Translations under genes and position numbers: made by a program
Shown: positions 20,050-31,323 of the stretch, in pieces
How positions within the stretch are numbered: the stretch's first letter is position 1
How the letters are laid out: each line of letters opens with the position of its first letter
Notes under the pieces: generated by a model
The model's database searches: none
The model's input: the letters and a program-made list of their open reading frames with translations, nothing else
Told to the model about the DNA's origin: nothing
Source of the DNA: Plakobranchus ocellatus
Lineage: Eukaryota > Mollusca > Gastropoda > Plakobranchidae
Length of the DNA stretch: 33,427 nucleotides
NCBI GenBank assembly: GCA_019648995.1
Contig: BLXT01007780.1
Span: 229,514-262,940 of the forward strand
Direction of reading: 5' to 3'

Positions 20050-21125
20050 ATGGAAGGGAGAAGAAAAGCAAAAGCAGACGAACAGAAATACAGAGAACTA
20101 GACAAAGGAGAGAAAAAGAGGTGCAATGAAGGAAATGAGCATTGGATTAACACACAGTGTGAGGAAATTGAAGCCAACACCGGAATAAATAGCAAAACTA
20201 TGCACTAAAAGATTTTTTCTCCAGACCTCTTCAATATCTACAGCGAAATGATTGTATAGAACATAGAGCAGCATGAAGGTGTCAAAGTAGTTGGTCACAA
20301 TATAAACAATCTAAGATATGACACAGTGCTAATTGCTGACCCAGAGGAAAAACTACAAAATATCCTTACAGTACTCACAATCGAGAGTGAAAACAAAAGA
20401 CTCCAACTGAATGCAAAGAAGACTGAGTGCATGATAATCTCAAAACAGCCAGGCATGCTTGTATGCAATATTTTATGCAGAGTGGAAAGAATAAAACAAG
20501 TTTACACCTTTAAATATTTGGGCTTCACAATAACTCATGATGCCAGATGCGACACAGAAATGCAGAAGAGAATCGCTTTGTCTAAAGACACATTCACTAA
20601 CTGACTAAGATGAAATCCATCTTAACCAACAGAAATATAAGACTCAGCATCAAAATCACCACTATGAAAGCCTATATATGGTCTTCATGTATATGGACAA
20701 AAGACCTCGAAAGAAGACTTGAAGCAGCAGAAATGTGGTATATCAGAAGAATTATGAGAATATCATCACTGAAAAGAAGTCAAACAAAAAAATAATAGAA
20801 ATGGCCAGGTACAAAAAAATCCCTACTCCAAACCATCAGATAAAGACAACCATTATTTTTTGGGCACATGAACAGAACTGATGGAATAGAAAAGCAAATA
20901 TTGTGAGAAAAGATGTTTGGTGCCAAAGGCAGAGGAAGATAAGGGATAACGCATAAAATACACAGGAAGATAACACATAAAATACACAGACAGTCTGGAT
21001 AGCTACTCAACAAGGAAAGAATCCCCCAACAATGAACTCATCAGGAGATATGACAACAGAGAGGAATGGAAGGCCTGATTGCTCATATCTGCAACACACC
21101 TGGCACATGAAGACGAAGATCAAAA
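20050..21125 (+). mobile_element. Dead, internally deleted LINE between the two heparanase genes
   Basis: The plus strand starts within the endonuclease-RT linker (GEKKRCNEGNEHWINTQCEE, about 20109-20168). It then jumps to FSPDLFNIYSEMIV (about 20217), so the RT fingers and motif A are deleted. The motif-C box reads LRYDTVLIAD (20311-20340): two codons are missing where LRYADDTVLIAD is usual, removing part of the catalytic YADD. ECMIISKQ, FKYLGFTIT, KDLERRLEAAEMWYIRRIMR and a broken C-terminus follow, with stops at about 20602 and beyond and a GAAGACGAAGA-like tail near 21110. It is a different family from the minus-strand LINE. Confidence 0.88.
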
Positions 21126-22119
21126 AATGTTGAGAATGAGATGAAAAAAGGGAACTTATTTTTCCTCAAGCTAATAATTTTATTGCTTTATTTAAAAACT
21201 AAAAAGCTACATATGGGAGGGAGGGCAAAGAGAACCAGACACATCCAGCAGCTGATACAACTCACTCTATGTTTTTATAAATATTACGTTAAGAAAGAGG
21301 AAACATATATATGGTTATATTTCTATCCATGATATGTATATTTATAATCATGTCAAGCTATGAATGCCTTGTAAACATAGAGCCACAGAGAAGCAGGAAT
21401 GAGAGAAAAGTAAGGAAGACTGGGTTTTAATAATATTGTGGTGAATGTTGGAAAATTGGCAAGCTTCAAAGCATAGAGTGTTAAAGGGATAGCGTTAGTC
21501 ATGACATTACACTTAGAAACACTGGATTTTACAAGTTGAGCCGAAGACAGCCAGACGTGTTCTTTCAAGTTGTCCCATTTGTTCCCCTTCCTCAAGCCAG
21601 AGCGGAGCTCCTAGATTGGGCACACTGTTTTTGTATAGCGTTCCTGTTTTTCTGTTCGTACTTGTCTGACCAACAATCGCTTTTCTAGACCTCAACTAGT
21701 TAATTTAGTCCCTTAGTCTAGTTGTTAGCTTTAATTAGCACAGCAGCATTAATGGTAATAGTAAAGAAGCACCTGTTCCTTAGTAAATAGATCAGGTCCA
21801 GTAGTTTGTATACTGAGCGGAAACACTGCAGTATTGACAGAAATCTGATAGTTTTAACTCTTTGTCATATTAGTCATGACAGTTCAGCAGAAATTCTTCA
21901 AAGGCTCCAATCTTGGCAAGTGACTGCCAATGGTAAGGAAGGAAATATGGTGAATTTCATGGTCCCGGGAAAAAAATGATGCACAAATATATAAAGTTGA
22001 ATCCAAAAGATGGGAAAGGACAGCGATCAATAGTTCAGTATTTTTAAAATGCTACACAACATTTAAAGAAAATCATGAGAGATTAAGTTATCAGCACAGT
22101 CTTGAATGAAAACAGGGGG
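21126..22119. other. Intergenic sequence upstream of gene A
   Basis: No gene recognised. About 21510-21700 is less AT-rich than its neighbours and has open frames on the minus strand, so it is a conceivable place for a non-coding first exon of gene A; I found no convincing donor site or core promoter there. The rest is ordinary AT-rich sequence. Confidence 0.4.
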
Positions 22120-22339
22120 GAAAAGGGCCAATCTTATCTTATTGTCCCGAATGTTTGGATAAAGAAAGTCCGACCTTATTTTCGCGAATACTTTATTTCA
22201 TAAAGTAAAAGAGAGATACAGTTCAGTAACACCGGCACACCTGCACTCATGCTCATACTCGATCTTTGTAAAATAAAGCGTTCGGGAAGATAACGTCGGA
22301 CTCTATCTGAGCGTTCGGGAAAATAAGGTCGGCCTTTTC
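22120..22339. repeat. Nested inverted-repeat element (candidate foldback/MITE)
   Basis: Four copies of a roughly 25-bp motif related to GTTCGGGAAAATAAGGTCGG are arranged as two nested inverted pairs. The outer pair is 22120-22152 with 22311-22339; the inner pair is 22167-22190 with 22276-22302. A smaller palindrome, TACTTTATTTCATAAAGTA, lies at about 22189-22207. There is no ORF. It sits about 220 bases left of the start of unit 2. Target-site duplications are not obvious. Confidence 0.65.
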
Positions 22340-22589
22340 TACATCATATGCGCTCTATAGGCTAGAAAATAATAATAATAATAAAAAAAAGAAATCAAGC
22401 ACTATTAGAAAATATTTTGCTCACTATAAAGGTTAATTCATAAAATGAATGTTGTACTCTGTAGTGTATAGCACTCTGTGTTGTATACAAATAAGGCTGC
22501 CGCCATTTTCTTAAGCTCACGTGATTTTGTTCTTATAATAGTTGGATCACATGTACCGATACCACTGAACTATAAATAGGCAGTTTTCC

Positions 22590-22592
22590 GTA

Positions 22593-22670
<78 letters not shown>

Positions 22671-22673
22671 TTA

Positions 22674-22716
<43 letters not shown>

Positions 22717-22742
22717 CATTATTATTATTATTATTATTATTA
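22590..22742. repeat. (ATT)n microsatellite, expanded unit 2 copy
   Basis: About 150 bases of ATT with interruptions CTTATC (about 22670) and ATC (about 22717). The matching run in unit 1 is 60 bases and uninterrupted. An isoleucine-only open frame on the minus strand here is a repeat artefact. Confidence 0.95.
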
Positions 22743-22893
22743 ATCCAAACCCATAGCTAGTTTTCATTATTTCACGTAAAGATATTCTCAAGAAAACAAA
22801 AATTGCGCACCAAACATGTATTGAGTCGCGGAGTGCAGAGTTAAACATTATTGCCGTTAAAATGTCTACCAATATAATTATATTTTGCTAGTT

Positions 22894-25085
22894 CATCATC
22901 ACCATCAGGTACCTTGTCTGAAATATACATTTGCGATCATGTTCCTCCACTCAAACCTATCCTCAGTTAACCTTATAAGGTTATTATTGCTACCCGTGCC
23001 TATTGCCCATGACTTTAATTAAAGTTATTCTCTGTCTATTTCCACTCCGTTTGCCTTAATTTTTCCTGCGATTGTTAAATGTTCTAAACCCTTATGTCGG
23101 CAAATGTGGCCTAAAAACTGCAATAGCCTCTGAAATGGTTTTAATTAGTGATCGCTCGAGATTAGCCTCTTTCAGTACCAATTCATTGGACTTTTTTTCC
23201 GTCCATGATATCCTCATCATCTCTACTGCTTCTAGTTTTTTTTTTTTTTTTCTCTATTTCCTTGTTTATTGTCCAGCACTTACTACCATACAAAAGTACT
23301 GACTATACATATGTTTTAATAACCCTTATTTTGATTTTCATACTCATGTTTCTAATTGCCAGTATTTGTTTCATTTTTTGGAATGTATCTTTGGCGTGGC
23401 TATGGCTATTCTTTTACTTATCTCACTTGTGTATCTGCCATCTGATGTTATCACTATGAGGTAACCTAGTTATTTGAATTTCACAACTTGTTTGATTTGT
23501 TCGCCTTTGCCAACGAGTTTGCACGTGGGGCTAGAGGATTTCTTTGATCTCAGTATAAATTTCTAATTACTCTAAGATCTTTCCCATCGATGTCTAATTT
23601 TTCTAGCATACGAAATAGCTTAACAGATTTTACTTTGTTAAAGGCTTCAGAATAATCAATGAAACAGAGGTGGGGGTCTTTTTTGGATTTCTATACACCT
23701 TTCCATAAGCATTGATAAAATGAATATTGCGTTTCTAGTCCTTTAATCAGGCATCAAACCAAACTGTTTTGGAGATATTTCTTATCTTAGACACTTGCAC
23801 ACTCAATGCATCAAAACACGTAACAGGATTTTTGTTAAATGGCTCATTAAACTGATTGTCTGTGAATTGCACATTTTATTGCTCCTTGTATTTTGGGCAG
23901 TACTATAAAAAGAGATTTACAAATATCTTCCCCAATTGTACCAATATCGTATATTATTGCATTAAGAAGTTTTGTTGTCAGATCTATTCCTAAATCATCT
24001 AATGCTTTAATTATTTCTATTGGTATGTTATACCATACTGTCCTCATGAATTTGTTTACAATGGTGAAATCTTTCAAATTTTAATTGTAATTTTCATGGA
24101 AAGATAAACATGTACATCTTGCATTTAAAAATCTTTGCATTATAGTCCTTCATTATTAAGTCTCAGTTAGCCCATCACATGAATATTGTTCATTTGAGAC
24201 AGTGAAAATATCACAAGCAAAATATGGATTTGCTCTCTATGCTTTTGCTCCATTTTCTGACATTGTTGATTAATTCATTCTTCTTTCGCCGCATTGCATT
24301 TTATTTTGTTTATCCATTTCTTATGCTCTTTTTTTTCTTTTTTTTTCATTCTTTTTTGGCAACGTTTTTCTCTCTGACTTCATTGTGAACTTTTCATTTC
24401 TGACCACAATCCTCCTACTTCTGAGATGTTGTTTAGAGTCTCATACTTGTTATGCATAGCAATAGCAATTTTGTCTCTCTTAGTTTTTTGTCAGATTTTA
24501 GTAAGTCCATTCGGAATTTAGGATTAGCCTTTGCCTTTCTTAATTTCTTAAGTTTTATATGAAACTTACACATTGCTGGATTATGATCTGAATCACAGTC
24601 GGCTTCCGGCAGTGATTTTGATGATTTGACGATGGTTCCTAATCGTTTCTGAATGAGGATGTAATCTATTTTGTTTTTACTTCCATCTCCGGGGATCTTC
24701 AAGTCCACTGTCCAAGTATTTGTGATGGTAAAATCATTGATTTGGCACCATTCAATTAACCTACTTCCACACTAATTTACAATCCCTATGCCACTGGGCC
24801 CAACAACATCTTCTACCCTGTCATCCCCAACTTTTGCATTGAAATCTCCCATTATTATTATGATTCCAAGGGCTTTAAATAGCCTTTTGCTTTTTTTTAT
24901 TTCTTAATAAGACTTTCCTACTTCTACATCTTCACTGTCAGATGTTGGTGCATACACTTGAATAATTCCTAGATTTAATGGTTTCGCTACCAATTTGGTC
25001 ACAATTACTCTATCTGAAATTGGACACCAACTGCCCAGACTTTTTGCTGTTGTTACATCAAATAAGATACCATCCCTCTCTCATT
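22894..25085 (-). mobile_element. Decayed LINE, unit 2 copy
   Basis: Same relic as 521-2455, with the same truncated 5' end and the same missing YADD region, so it was already dead when duplicated. This copy keeps about 263 bases lost from unit 1 (23068-23330). On the minus strand those encode thumb-domain sequence such as KTYVQSVLLYGSKCWTINKE, LEAVEMMRISWTEKKSNE and LERSLIKTI. Endonuclease motifs lie at about 24990-24560, and the stop and (GAT)-like tail at about 22908-22894. Confidence 0.87.
24037..24225. repeat. Dispersed ~185-bp segment, unit 2 LINE copy
   Basis: Counterpart of 1406-1593. At one diagnostic word it is closer to the intron-6 copy: unit 2 has CATTTGAGACAGT and the intron copy (reverse complement) CATTTGAGACAAT, where unit 1 has CATTTCAGATAGT. 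This suggests that unit 1 acquired private changes. Confidence 0.65.
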
Positions 25086-25095
25086 TCATCTAAAA

Positions 25096-25435
25096 AAAGA
25101 AGTATTATCATTGTCAACCTATTAATATAATCTAATGTGGCAGCTCCTGTCATCAACCTATTAATCTAATCTAATGTAGCTGCTGCTATCATTGTAAACC
25201 TGTTAAGTAATGAGACAGCTATTATCGTGTTCAGGCTATTAGACCAATCTAATGTAATTGTTTTTATCATTTTCTTACCACTAGTCAAATCTCATGTAAC
25301 TGCTGTCATTTTTGTCAATGTATTTGTCCAATTTGATGTAACTGCCGATATTATTTTCAACATATCACATTATCAGTCTGACCTGGTATTACTGCCGTTT
25401 ATTACCATTAGTCTAACTTAAGCTACTGCAGAGTT
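25096..25435. repeat. Degenerate 42-bp minisatellite, unit 2
   Basis: Homologous to 2465-2830, with the same monomer family but a different monomer order in the first half. The clearest monomers are at about 25262-25350. It abuts the LINE 5' truncation as in unit 1. Confidence 0.8.
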
Positions 25436-27850
25436 TGTCAGCCTGAGAGAACTTATGATATTGTTTTTGGAAGTTCCATTCTTTTGTTTTATTTTTCTAC
25501 TTTTTCTTCTCCTTCTTTTTTTTTTTTTTTTAACTTTTAAACTTTAAAAAAAGATGAAACTTACATTTCAGTTTGTTCTGTTTGAGTTAAAGTTTATTCC
25601 ATTCCTTAATTTTTTTTTCTTTTATGGCCTCATATTTTGAAGATAAAGATACCTTAGGCGAATTCCAAAATAAAATTTCAATATAACCTTCAGATGAATT
25701 TTGAAGAGCCTTCTATCAGACTTACATAATCATGCATTTATAAAGCTATCAGCACTTTTAAATTTGGATGATTTTTTTACATCTTTGAACTTGACTTAAC
25801 AAAGAAATAATTAAAATAATAGTGTTGAATGCACTTTCTGGCTCTTCCTTCATCAATTTTTAGAAATAATTATGATTTGAGAATGAGTTTATTATTAACA
25901 TTAGATCCTTCAACAATTCAGTTCAAATCTGCATATTCATCTTTCTGCCTTTCTATACATGTATGGTCTTTATTTATAGCTCTTCTCTCTCTCCCTCTCT
26001 CTCTCGATTGCTCTAACAAATTGAATAGGAATGAAACAAAGATACTTTGGTGTTCTTTATTCTGTATTGCCCACAACCAAAAAAAACAATAAAAAAAGGA
26101 AGAAGATTAAAACACATGTTTTGTAATGCAGATAGCATTAGGCTCTCTTAATTATCAAAAGTGACTTTGAATAAAAAAAAAAAAATGATTCAATGAAAAG
26201 AAAATAATGTTAAACAAAAGCATATTATTTTTTTCTTTTTTAAGGTATAAGAATGGTTAGCTTAAAAAATTTTTTTTTTAAATACAACTATTAACAAACA
26301 TTATTTTCAGAGTGAAAAACTAAACATTACAAATTAGAGAAAATAATACTTGTTACAGTCAAAGTGTAGCTTTGCTGAAGAAATTTTCCAATTCTGACAC
26401 AAATGGATCACAGAACTGGAGAAAACATTAAAATGGAACAATATACCCATAGGCATTAACAAATTTCAATTGATAAAAATCTTGCATTGATAAATTCAGA
26501 AAAATAATCAGGTGCTACTGTAGATAAGAGTAATGACAATTTAATTGAATAATCACAAAAATGTAAGTACAGCAATATCCCTGATAAAAAAATTGTAGGA
26601 TCAGAAAAAAAACACCCATAAAATTGTAATTAAGGCAGCTTGCTTTTCTCAAATATTTTAACTGTTTCTGAACAACAGGAAATGTGCAATATAGAGTGTA
26701 GCAGTTGGTGAAAGGGAATTAAGTGAAAGAAAAAAAAAACCAACAACATACTGTTAAATAAAGACTTCTTTCAGTATCAGCTGGACCCAGTGTAATGCAG
26801 TATTCATGAGTACATTATAAAATAACAGAAATAATAGAATAACATGTCTGGTTAACAAGCCAAGATTATATCGGCAAAGAATGTTGTATACACAAGATAT
26901 ACAAAATGCAACCAAAGCTAGAATCTTTATTGTAACTCAAGAATTATAAGCAATAAAAAATCGATTTATTTCAAGAACCATACAATAGTTGGCAAAAGAA
27001 AAAATGAACAGTAAATTCCGAAAGATCATAACATTGCTATCCTCATGTCGAAAAGGTTTAAAAGAAGGCTGTTGCCTCACTGAAGAAATGGTATAGATAT
27101 GGTCCTGTGGTATGACAAAAATAATTCCACTGACCACCATTTGACATCTCCTAAGTTCTATGAGGACCTTATATGGCTATTGTCGACCTTGTTGGGCAAG
27201 CTATGAAAAGTATACTCATTGAAACATGTTGCCTCGCAGATATTGTTATGTAAGTCATCTCTCTATTTCAGGGCATTGTGCCTCACAGGCATCTATATTG
27301 TAAGAGGCTAAGATGAGCCCTTTCTCTGCTAACTCCTTCTGAGTCAAATGAGGTGAATAAAAACGAATAAAAAAACAAAAAACTCAAAGTAAAGAAAGAA
27401 TTAAATCTTTCCCAAAAATGTAATTCTATTGCAAAAAACAACAAAAATGAAGGACAGCAAAACATGGCAGATGCTGTGCAAAGAAAGCACGATAGAAAAT
27501 GCAAGTAAGTTATATCTACATTTTTTTTCCATAGAGATCTAGAACAATATTAAGGATCTACATCTTAGTATTCAGAGAATCTTAGAGGTTTGTAATGTCT
27601 ACTAGATTTAAATCTAGATCTAGACGTCCACTCTCAACATAGTCTCTTTTATAAAATCTTTTCTTTTTGGACCTGAAATACAAATCTTAATTTATACCCC
27701 AGTTCTAGACTCTTATTAGAATTCTAGACGTAGATTGCAGTAAGCCATCTAGGATCTAAAACTGTCAGGATCAGACATACATTTAGATGTAGCAAAGTAC
27801 TTAAAATACAGACATATTTTATACATAAAGTAAAAAAATTTTACCTTCGG
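25436..27850. other. Duplicated intergenic sequence, unit 2
   Basis: Matches 2800-5100 of unit 1. Extra bases at about 25437-25620 and 25853-25960 are absent from unit 1. It includes a (TC)n-type stretch at about 25983-26005 and an AT-rich palindromic TCTAGATCTAGA at about 27613-27624. No gene supported. Confidence 0.55.
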
Positions 27851-27880
27851 ACGTTTTTATTATGAGGAAAAAAAACCCAC

Positions 27881-28141
27881 TTAAACAGATCTTAAGCCTA
27901 CAAAGGTTGTTATGTTTAAATTCACTGTATTGATAAAACAGTACAAAACCAACAATGCAATAAAAGCAAATGTAATCATTGCAAACTTCATTTTTCCATC
28001 TATCATTGGTAAAATCTTAACCTGTTCAACTGCACTGGGAACTGCTTGTAAGTGTATACACTGTAATTGTGTCAACTCACCAGCTAAGCCCGCTATGACC
28101 ATATCTTTTACAAATGGCATTGTATAACAATGGACACCCAT
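27881..28141 (-). CDS. Unrecognised 86-codon ORF with a membrane segment (may be non-coding)
   Basis: The minus strand encodes 86 residues from ATG at 28141 to TAA at 27883-27881. About residues 50-70 (KFAMITFAFIALLVLYCFI) form a strong hydrophobic helix after a polar half. An AATAAA-type hexamer follows about 20 bases past the stop (27861-27856). The unit 1 counterpart (about 5430-5159) is disrupted by small insertions and deletions, leaving only the C-terminal 60 codons open. Flanking non-coding sequence is about as similar between units, so selection is not shown. I recognise no family; chance is a real alternative. Confidence 0.25.
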   Translation of the reverse strand: MGVHCYTMPFVKDMVIAGLAGELTQLQCIHLQAVPSAVEQVKILPMIDGKMKFAMITFAFIALLVLYCFINTVNLNITTFVGLRSV

Positions 28142-28428
28142 TGATATTTACCCTAGGAGGTCTTGAGCTTTACTTAGAAACAAGATCCAGGGTATTTTCA
28201 TTGCTAAAGACGATCGGTTATAAAAAATATACATGCAGCCCATGATAGGCAATTTTAAATATAGCCTTGAAATATTGAAACCTAGGTTGTTATGGTAAAA
28301 AAAGGTTTCAGGTAAGGGAAAGACAGTAGCAAATTACTCAGGCTCAGCAAATCTTGATTAATATAATCAATGCAACACACCTACACACCAAGAATACAAC
28401 AGTTCAATTGAGAGGCCAAGGCATAGAA

Positions 28429-29938
28429 TTAAAAGTTCCCAACACGCTCTAATTTAAAATAATGAAGAATAAAAAAAACAAGGCACCAAGCTTAGTACAC
28501 TGGAATACTTTTACACCAAAACTTATGGATCTATAGCTTTTACTTTGGTTCAGACTTTCAGTTTAATACCTAAAGAACCGTTGACGAGAATACCCACCAA
28601 CAAGATAAAACAATCATAAAAGACTGGCGACAAGTGTACTCCCGAAAAAGTACTCAACCATAAAGGACCAGTGACGAGTATTCTTGCGACTGCTAGTCCA
28701 CTACTTTATTCCAATCTAGACCTCATTTTTTATTTATACAAATATTGAAAACACTTAAATTTTGAATTTCTAGCAACCTTTCTATGGGTATACAAACAAA
28801 GGATTTCATTTAAAGGCTTATCCCTATTGGTATTAAAGGCATGCATATAGATTTCTAGAAATGGAGGTAGCCCTGATCTGGGAGGGGTAACTCTAGGTGG
28901 CAAAGTTGGTCCTTTCGGTGTTAAAGGGGTACAAAATAAAGACTGTATAGCAGTCTGGCATAAAGTTTGTTCAAGTAAGAGAAATTCACTATGAATGATA
29001 GATAGACACATACAAATATGAATATGATAAGATAACAATGCTATGGCAGTGGTAAATGAAAAAAAGGCACATTCTTGAGAGTAAAAAAGTATATAGTATG
29101 TTAGGAAATTGCTTTTGTAACATTAAAAATTTCATACCGGTATTGAAAAAAACATTCTATGAGTAAAATAAATACTGAAGATGGAAAAAAAAATTGGGAG
29201 CTCAAGAAGAAAGTTGTACAAAATTTTCCAAGACTACAGAGAAATGGAATTGAAATTATTGAAACTGAAAGAAAAGCTGATATACAAATATGAAATGGTC
29301 AATGTTGGTGTCAATTTAACTCATTTTTTTTTTTTAAATTTATTTATTAATAATTATGTTTTTGGCACAAAATATGACAAATAAAATATACAATAAAAAG
29401 TAAGACTCCATAGAGTTAAGCCATGGATTCAAATACCATAACTTTGAAAAGATAAAGCTCTATAGTTAAAAGTTCTCAGCACTCTCCACATTTCAAATTA
29501 AATAAGAATATAAAAAAACACTGCACCAAATTAAGTACACTGAAATCCTTTTCAACCAAAACTTATGGATCTATAGCTTTTACTTTGGTTTCATTAGATT
29601 TTCAGTTTAAAGGGGCGCAAAATAAAGACTGTATAGCGGTCTGGCTTAAAGTTTGTTCAGGTCAGGAACTTTTACTATAAATGATAAATTGAGAATATGA
29701 TAAGATTACAATTTCATGGCAGTGGCAAATGAAAAAGACAAATTCTTGAGAGAACAAAAGTATAAAAGTATGTCAGAAAATTGCTTTTGTAACATTAAAA
29801 ATCTCATACTGGAAATGGAAAAAAAATTGGGAGTTCAAGAAGAAAGTTGTACAAAATTTTGCATCAAGACTTTACAGAAAAACTTCAGAAACAAGAAAAA
29901 TGGAATTGAAATTATTGAATTGAAAGCAAAGCATTTGT
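28429..29938. repeat. Unit-2-specific tandem duplication of about 0.7-1 kb
   Basis: Copy 1 starts at TTAAAAGTTCCCAACAC (28429) and copy 2 at TTAAAAGTTCTCAGCAC (29466), an offset of 1037 that becomes 679 once the MITE in copy 1 is removed. Both run through ACTTATGGATCTATAGCTTT, AAATAAAGACTGTATAGC and TTGCTTTTGTAACATTAAAA to about 29282 and 29938. Unit 1 has one copy of the first part (about 5813-6030) and lacks the second part. Confidence 0.8.
28567..28920. mobile_element. piggyBac-type MITE (TTAA target) in unit 2
   Basis: The 354-bp non-autonomous element is flanked by TTAA on both sides (28563-28566, 28921-28924). Its ends are inverted: left TACCTAAAGAACC, right end read inward CACCGAAAGGACC. 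Three direct repeats of an ATAAAGGACCAGTGACGAGT-like motif begin at about 28570, 28616 and 28660, spaced about 45 bases. Empty target sites with a single TTAA survive at 5954-5957 (unit 1) and 29607-29610 (neighbouring tandem copy), giving exact boundaries. TTAA specificity is a property of piggyBac transposases; no transposase is encoded. Confidence 0.88.
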
Positions 29939-29958
29939 ATTCGACCACAGCAGAATAA
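29716..29958 (+). CDS. Unrecognised 80-codon ORF in tandem copy 2 (probably relic)
   Basis: The plus strand reads 80 residues that are lysine/glutamate-rich and helix-prone (FLREQKYKSMSE, ILEMEKKLGVQEE, NGIEIIELKAKHL). The same segment is in tandem copy 1 (about 29040-29282) with frameshifts and stops, and it is missing from unit 1. It could be a captured gene fragment or a chance frame in A-rich DNA. No domain is recognised. Confidence 0.2.
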   Translation: MAVANEKDKFLREQKYKSMSENCFCNIKNLILEMEKKLGVQEESCTKFCIKTLQKNFRNKKNGIEIIELKAKHLYSTTAE

Positions 29959-29959
29959 A

Positions 29960-31160
29960 TTTTGGCTTACAAAATTTGGTTTGGCTTTGAGTGGAAGAGC
30001 CTGTTAACCATCATCGTGATCTCAAGCTTTTAGCCTTCTAATGGCTGTAGGGTTCATTCTCAAAGCTCTTATCCTCAACAAAGAGTCCCTGCAGCTTTCA
30101 GTAAGAGTTACATGAAACACACACGATTTGCTCTGGCACCAATAAACTTTTACAAAATTTGGAATCATTCAAGGTCTAAATATAATATGAAAGTTCTGCA
30201 AATGTTCAAATATTAATGTCCGGTAATTTTTGTTAAATGCTTTTGCGTTAAGTTAAGGTCATAGTGTTTGTTGCATTTTGCTTATACTTTTTTCTTTTAC
30301 AAAAAAAAAAAAAAAAAAAGAAACAAAAAAAAAAACCAAAAAAAAAAAGTTGGCCTCGGTTTCCACTGATGAAAAACTTATAATTCTAAATGGTAACAGG
30401 GAAAGATTAAAAGGCAGATAATTTCTTTTTTTGATTACCAGTATGTTAATTCATTAGTCAGTAGTAAATTACATGGCTTGATAGTTATCACTTAAGCTTT
30501 GTAATAGTCAATATTGCAATAAATGAAGTGTAAAATGATATATACCTCATACATGAAATGTAAATGCTTAACATGTGAGATATATTGAAATATAAATGAC
30601 ATTGTTGTTAAATTGGTGAAAAAACAAAACCCTCATACTTGTAATGAAATAAAAAAACTGAAGAGATTCTTAACAAAACATTGTTCTTTGAGTAAAATGG
30701 TTTTACTTAGCAGTAATGAAGTGATTCTTCAAACTCTTATGCTTCCATGTAATCTATAATGTTATATTTTCAGCTTTTGTCGCATTAATTGAATCAACAT
30801 AAAAAAAAAAGTTTCCCCTGCCATTGGATAACCACCATTCTTTAAGTTTAAGAATAAAAGTAAACTGATACATGTGCTAAAATACAGTGATGGCTAACGT
30901 TTGAAGCATCTGCTGAAATGAGATTTAAGTCAGGATAATGTAAACATAAAATCTAAGATAATCATGTATTTATAAGTATAGGTTTATCAAATACATTGAA
31001 TATAAGTTTACCATTCAAACTATATTTTAAAAGTTTTTCATTAAGATTTACGAAAAATTCATAATTTAGATTCAGTATAAGTATAATCCTTTACAGACTC
31101 AAAAGGTCTTCTCTACACATAGCCATATATATAAAAAAATAAGTACATTTGTAATAATAC
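29960..31160. other. Duplicated intergenic sequence downstream of gene B
   Basis: Matches about 6340-7810 of unit 1, with A-rich tracts at about 30300-30350 and one copy only of the segment duplicated at 6877-7283. No gene supported. Confidence 0.55.
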
Positions 31161-31164
31161 TGCA

Positions 31165-31170
31165 TTTATT
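31165..31170 (-). terminator. Candidate polyadenylation signal of gene B
   Basis: AATAAA on the minus strand at the position matching the gene A signal (7816-7821). Here it lies about 555 bases past the stop because of extra sequence at 31324-31685. Confidence 0.45.
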
Positions 31171-31323
31171 CATTAAAAAATAAAAATTAACATTATCATA
31201 TTTTTTGCATCTAAGTAGGTCCCAAAAAAGGCTCAAAAGTAATTTTTTACAAGAAAAAACAAGTCTTAAGGTAAACATAACATGCACCCCATTTGATATG
31301 AGTAACTTATAGATTTGGACAAA

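Noticed and set aside
22570-22872. 100-codon isoleucine-rich minus-strand frame
   Set aside because: It is the translation of the (ATT)n microsatellite.
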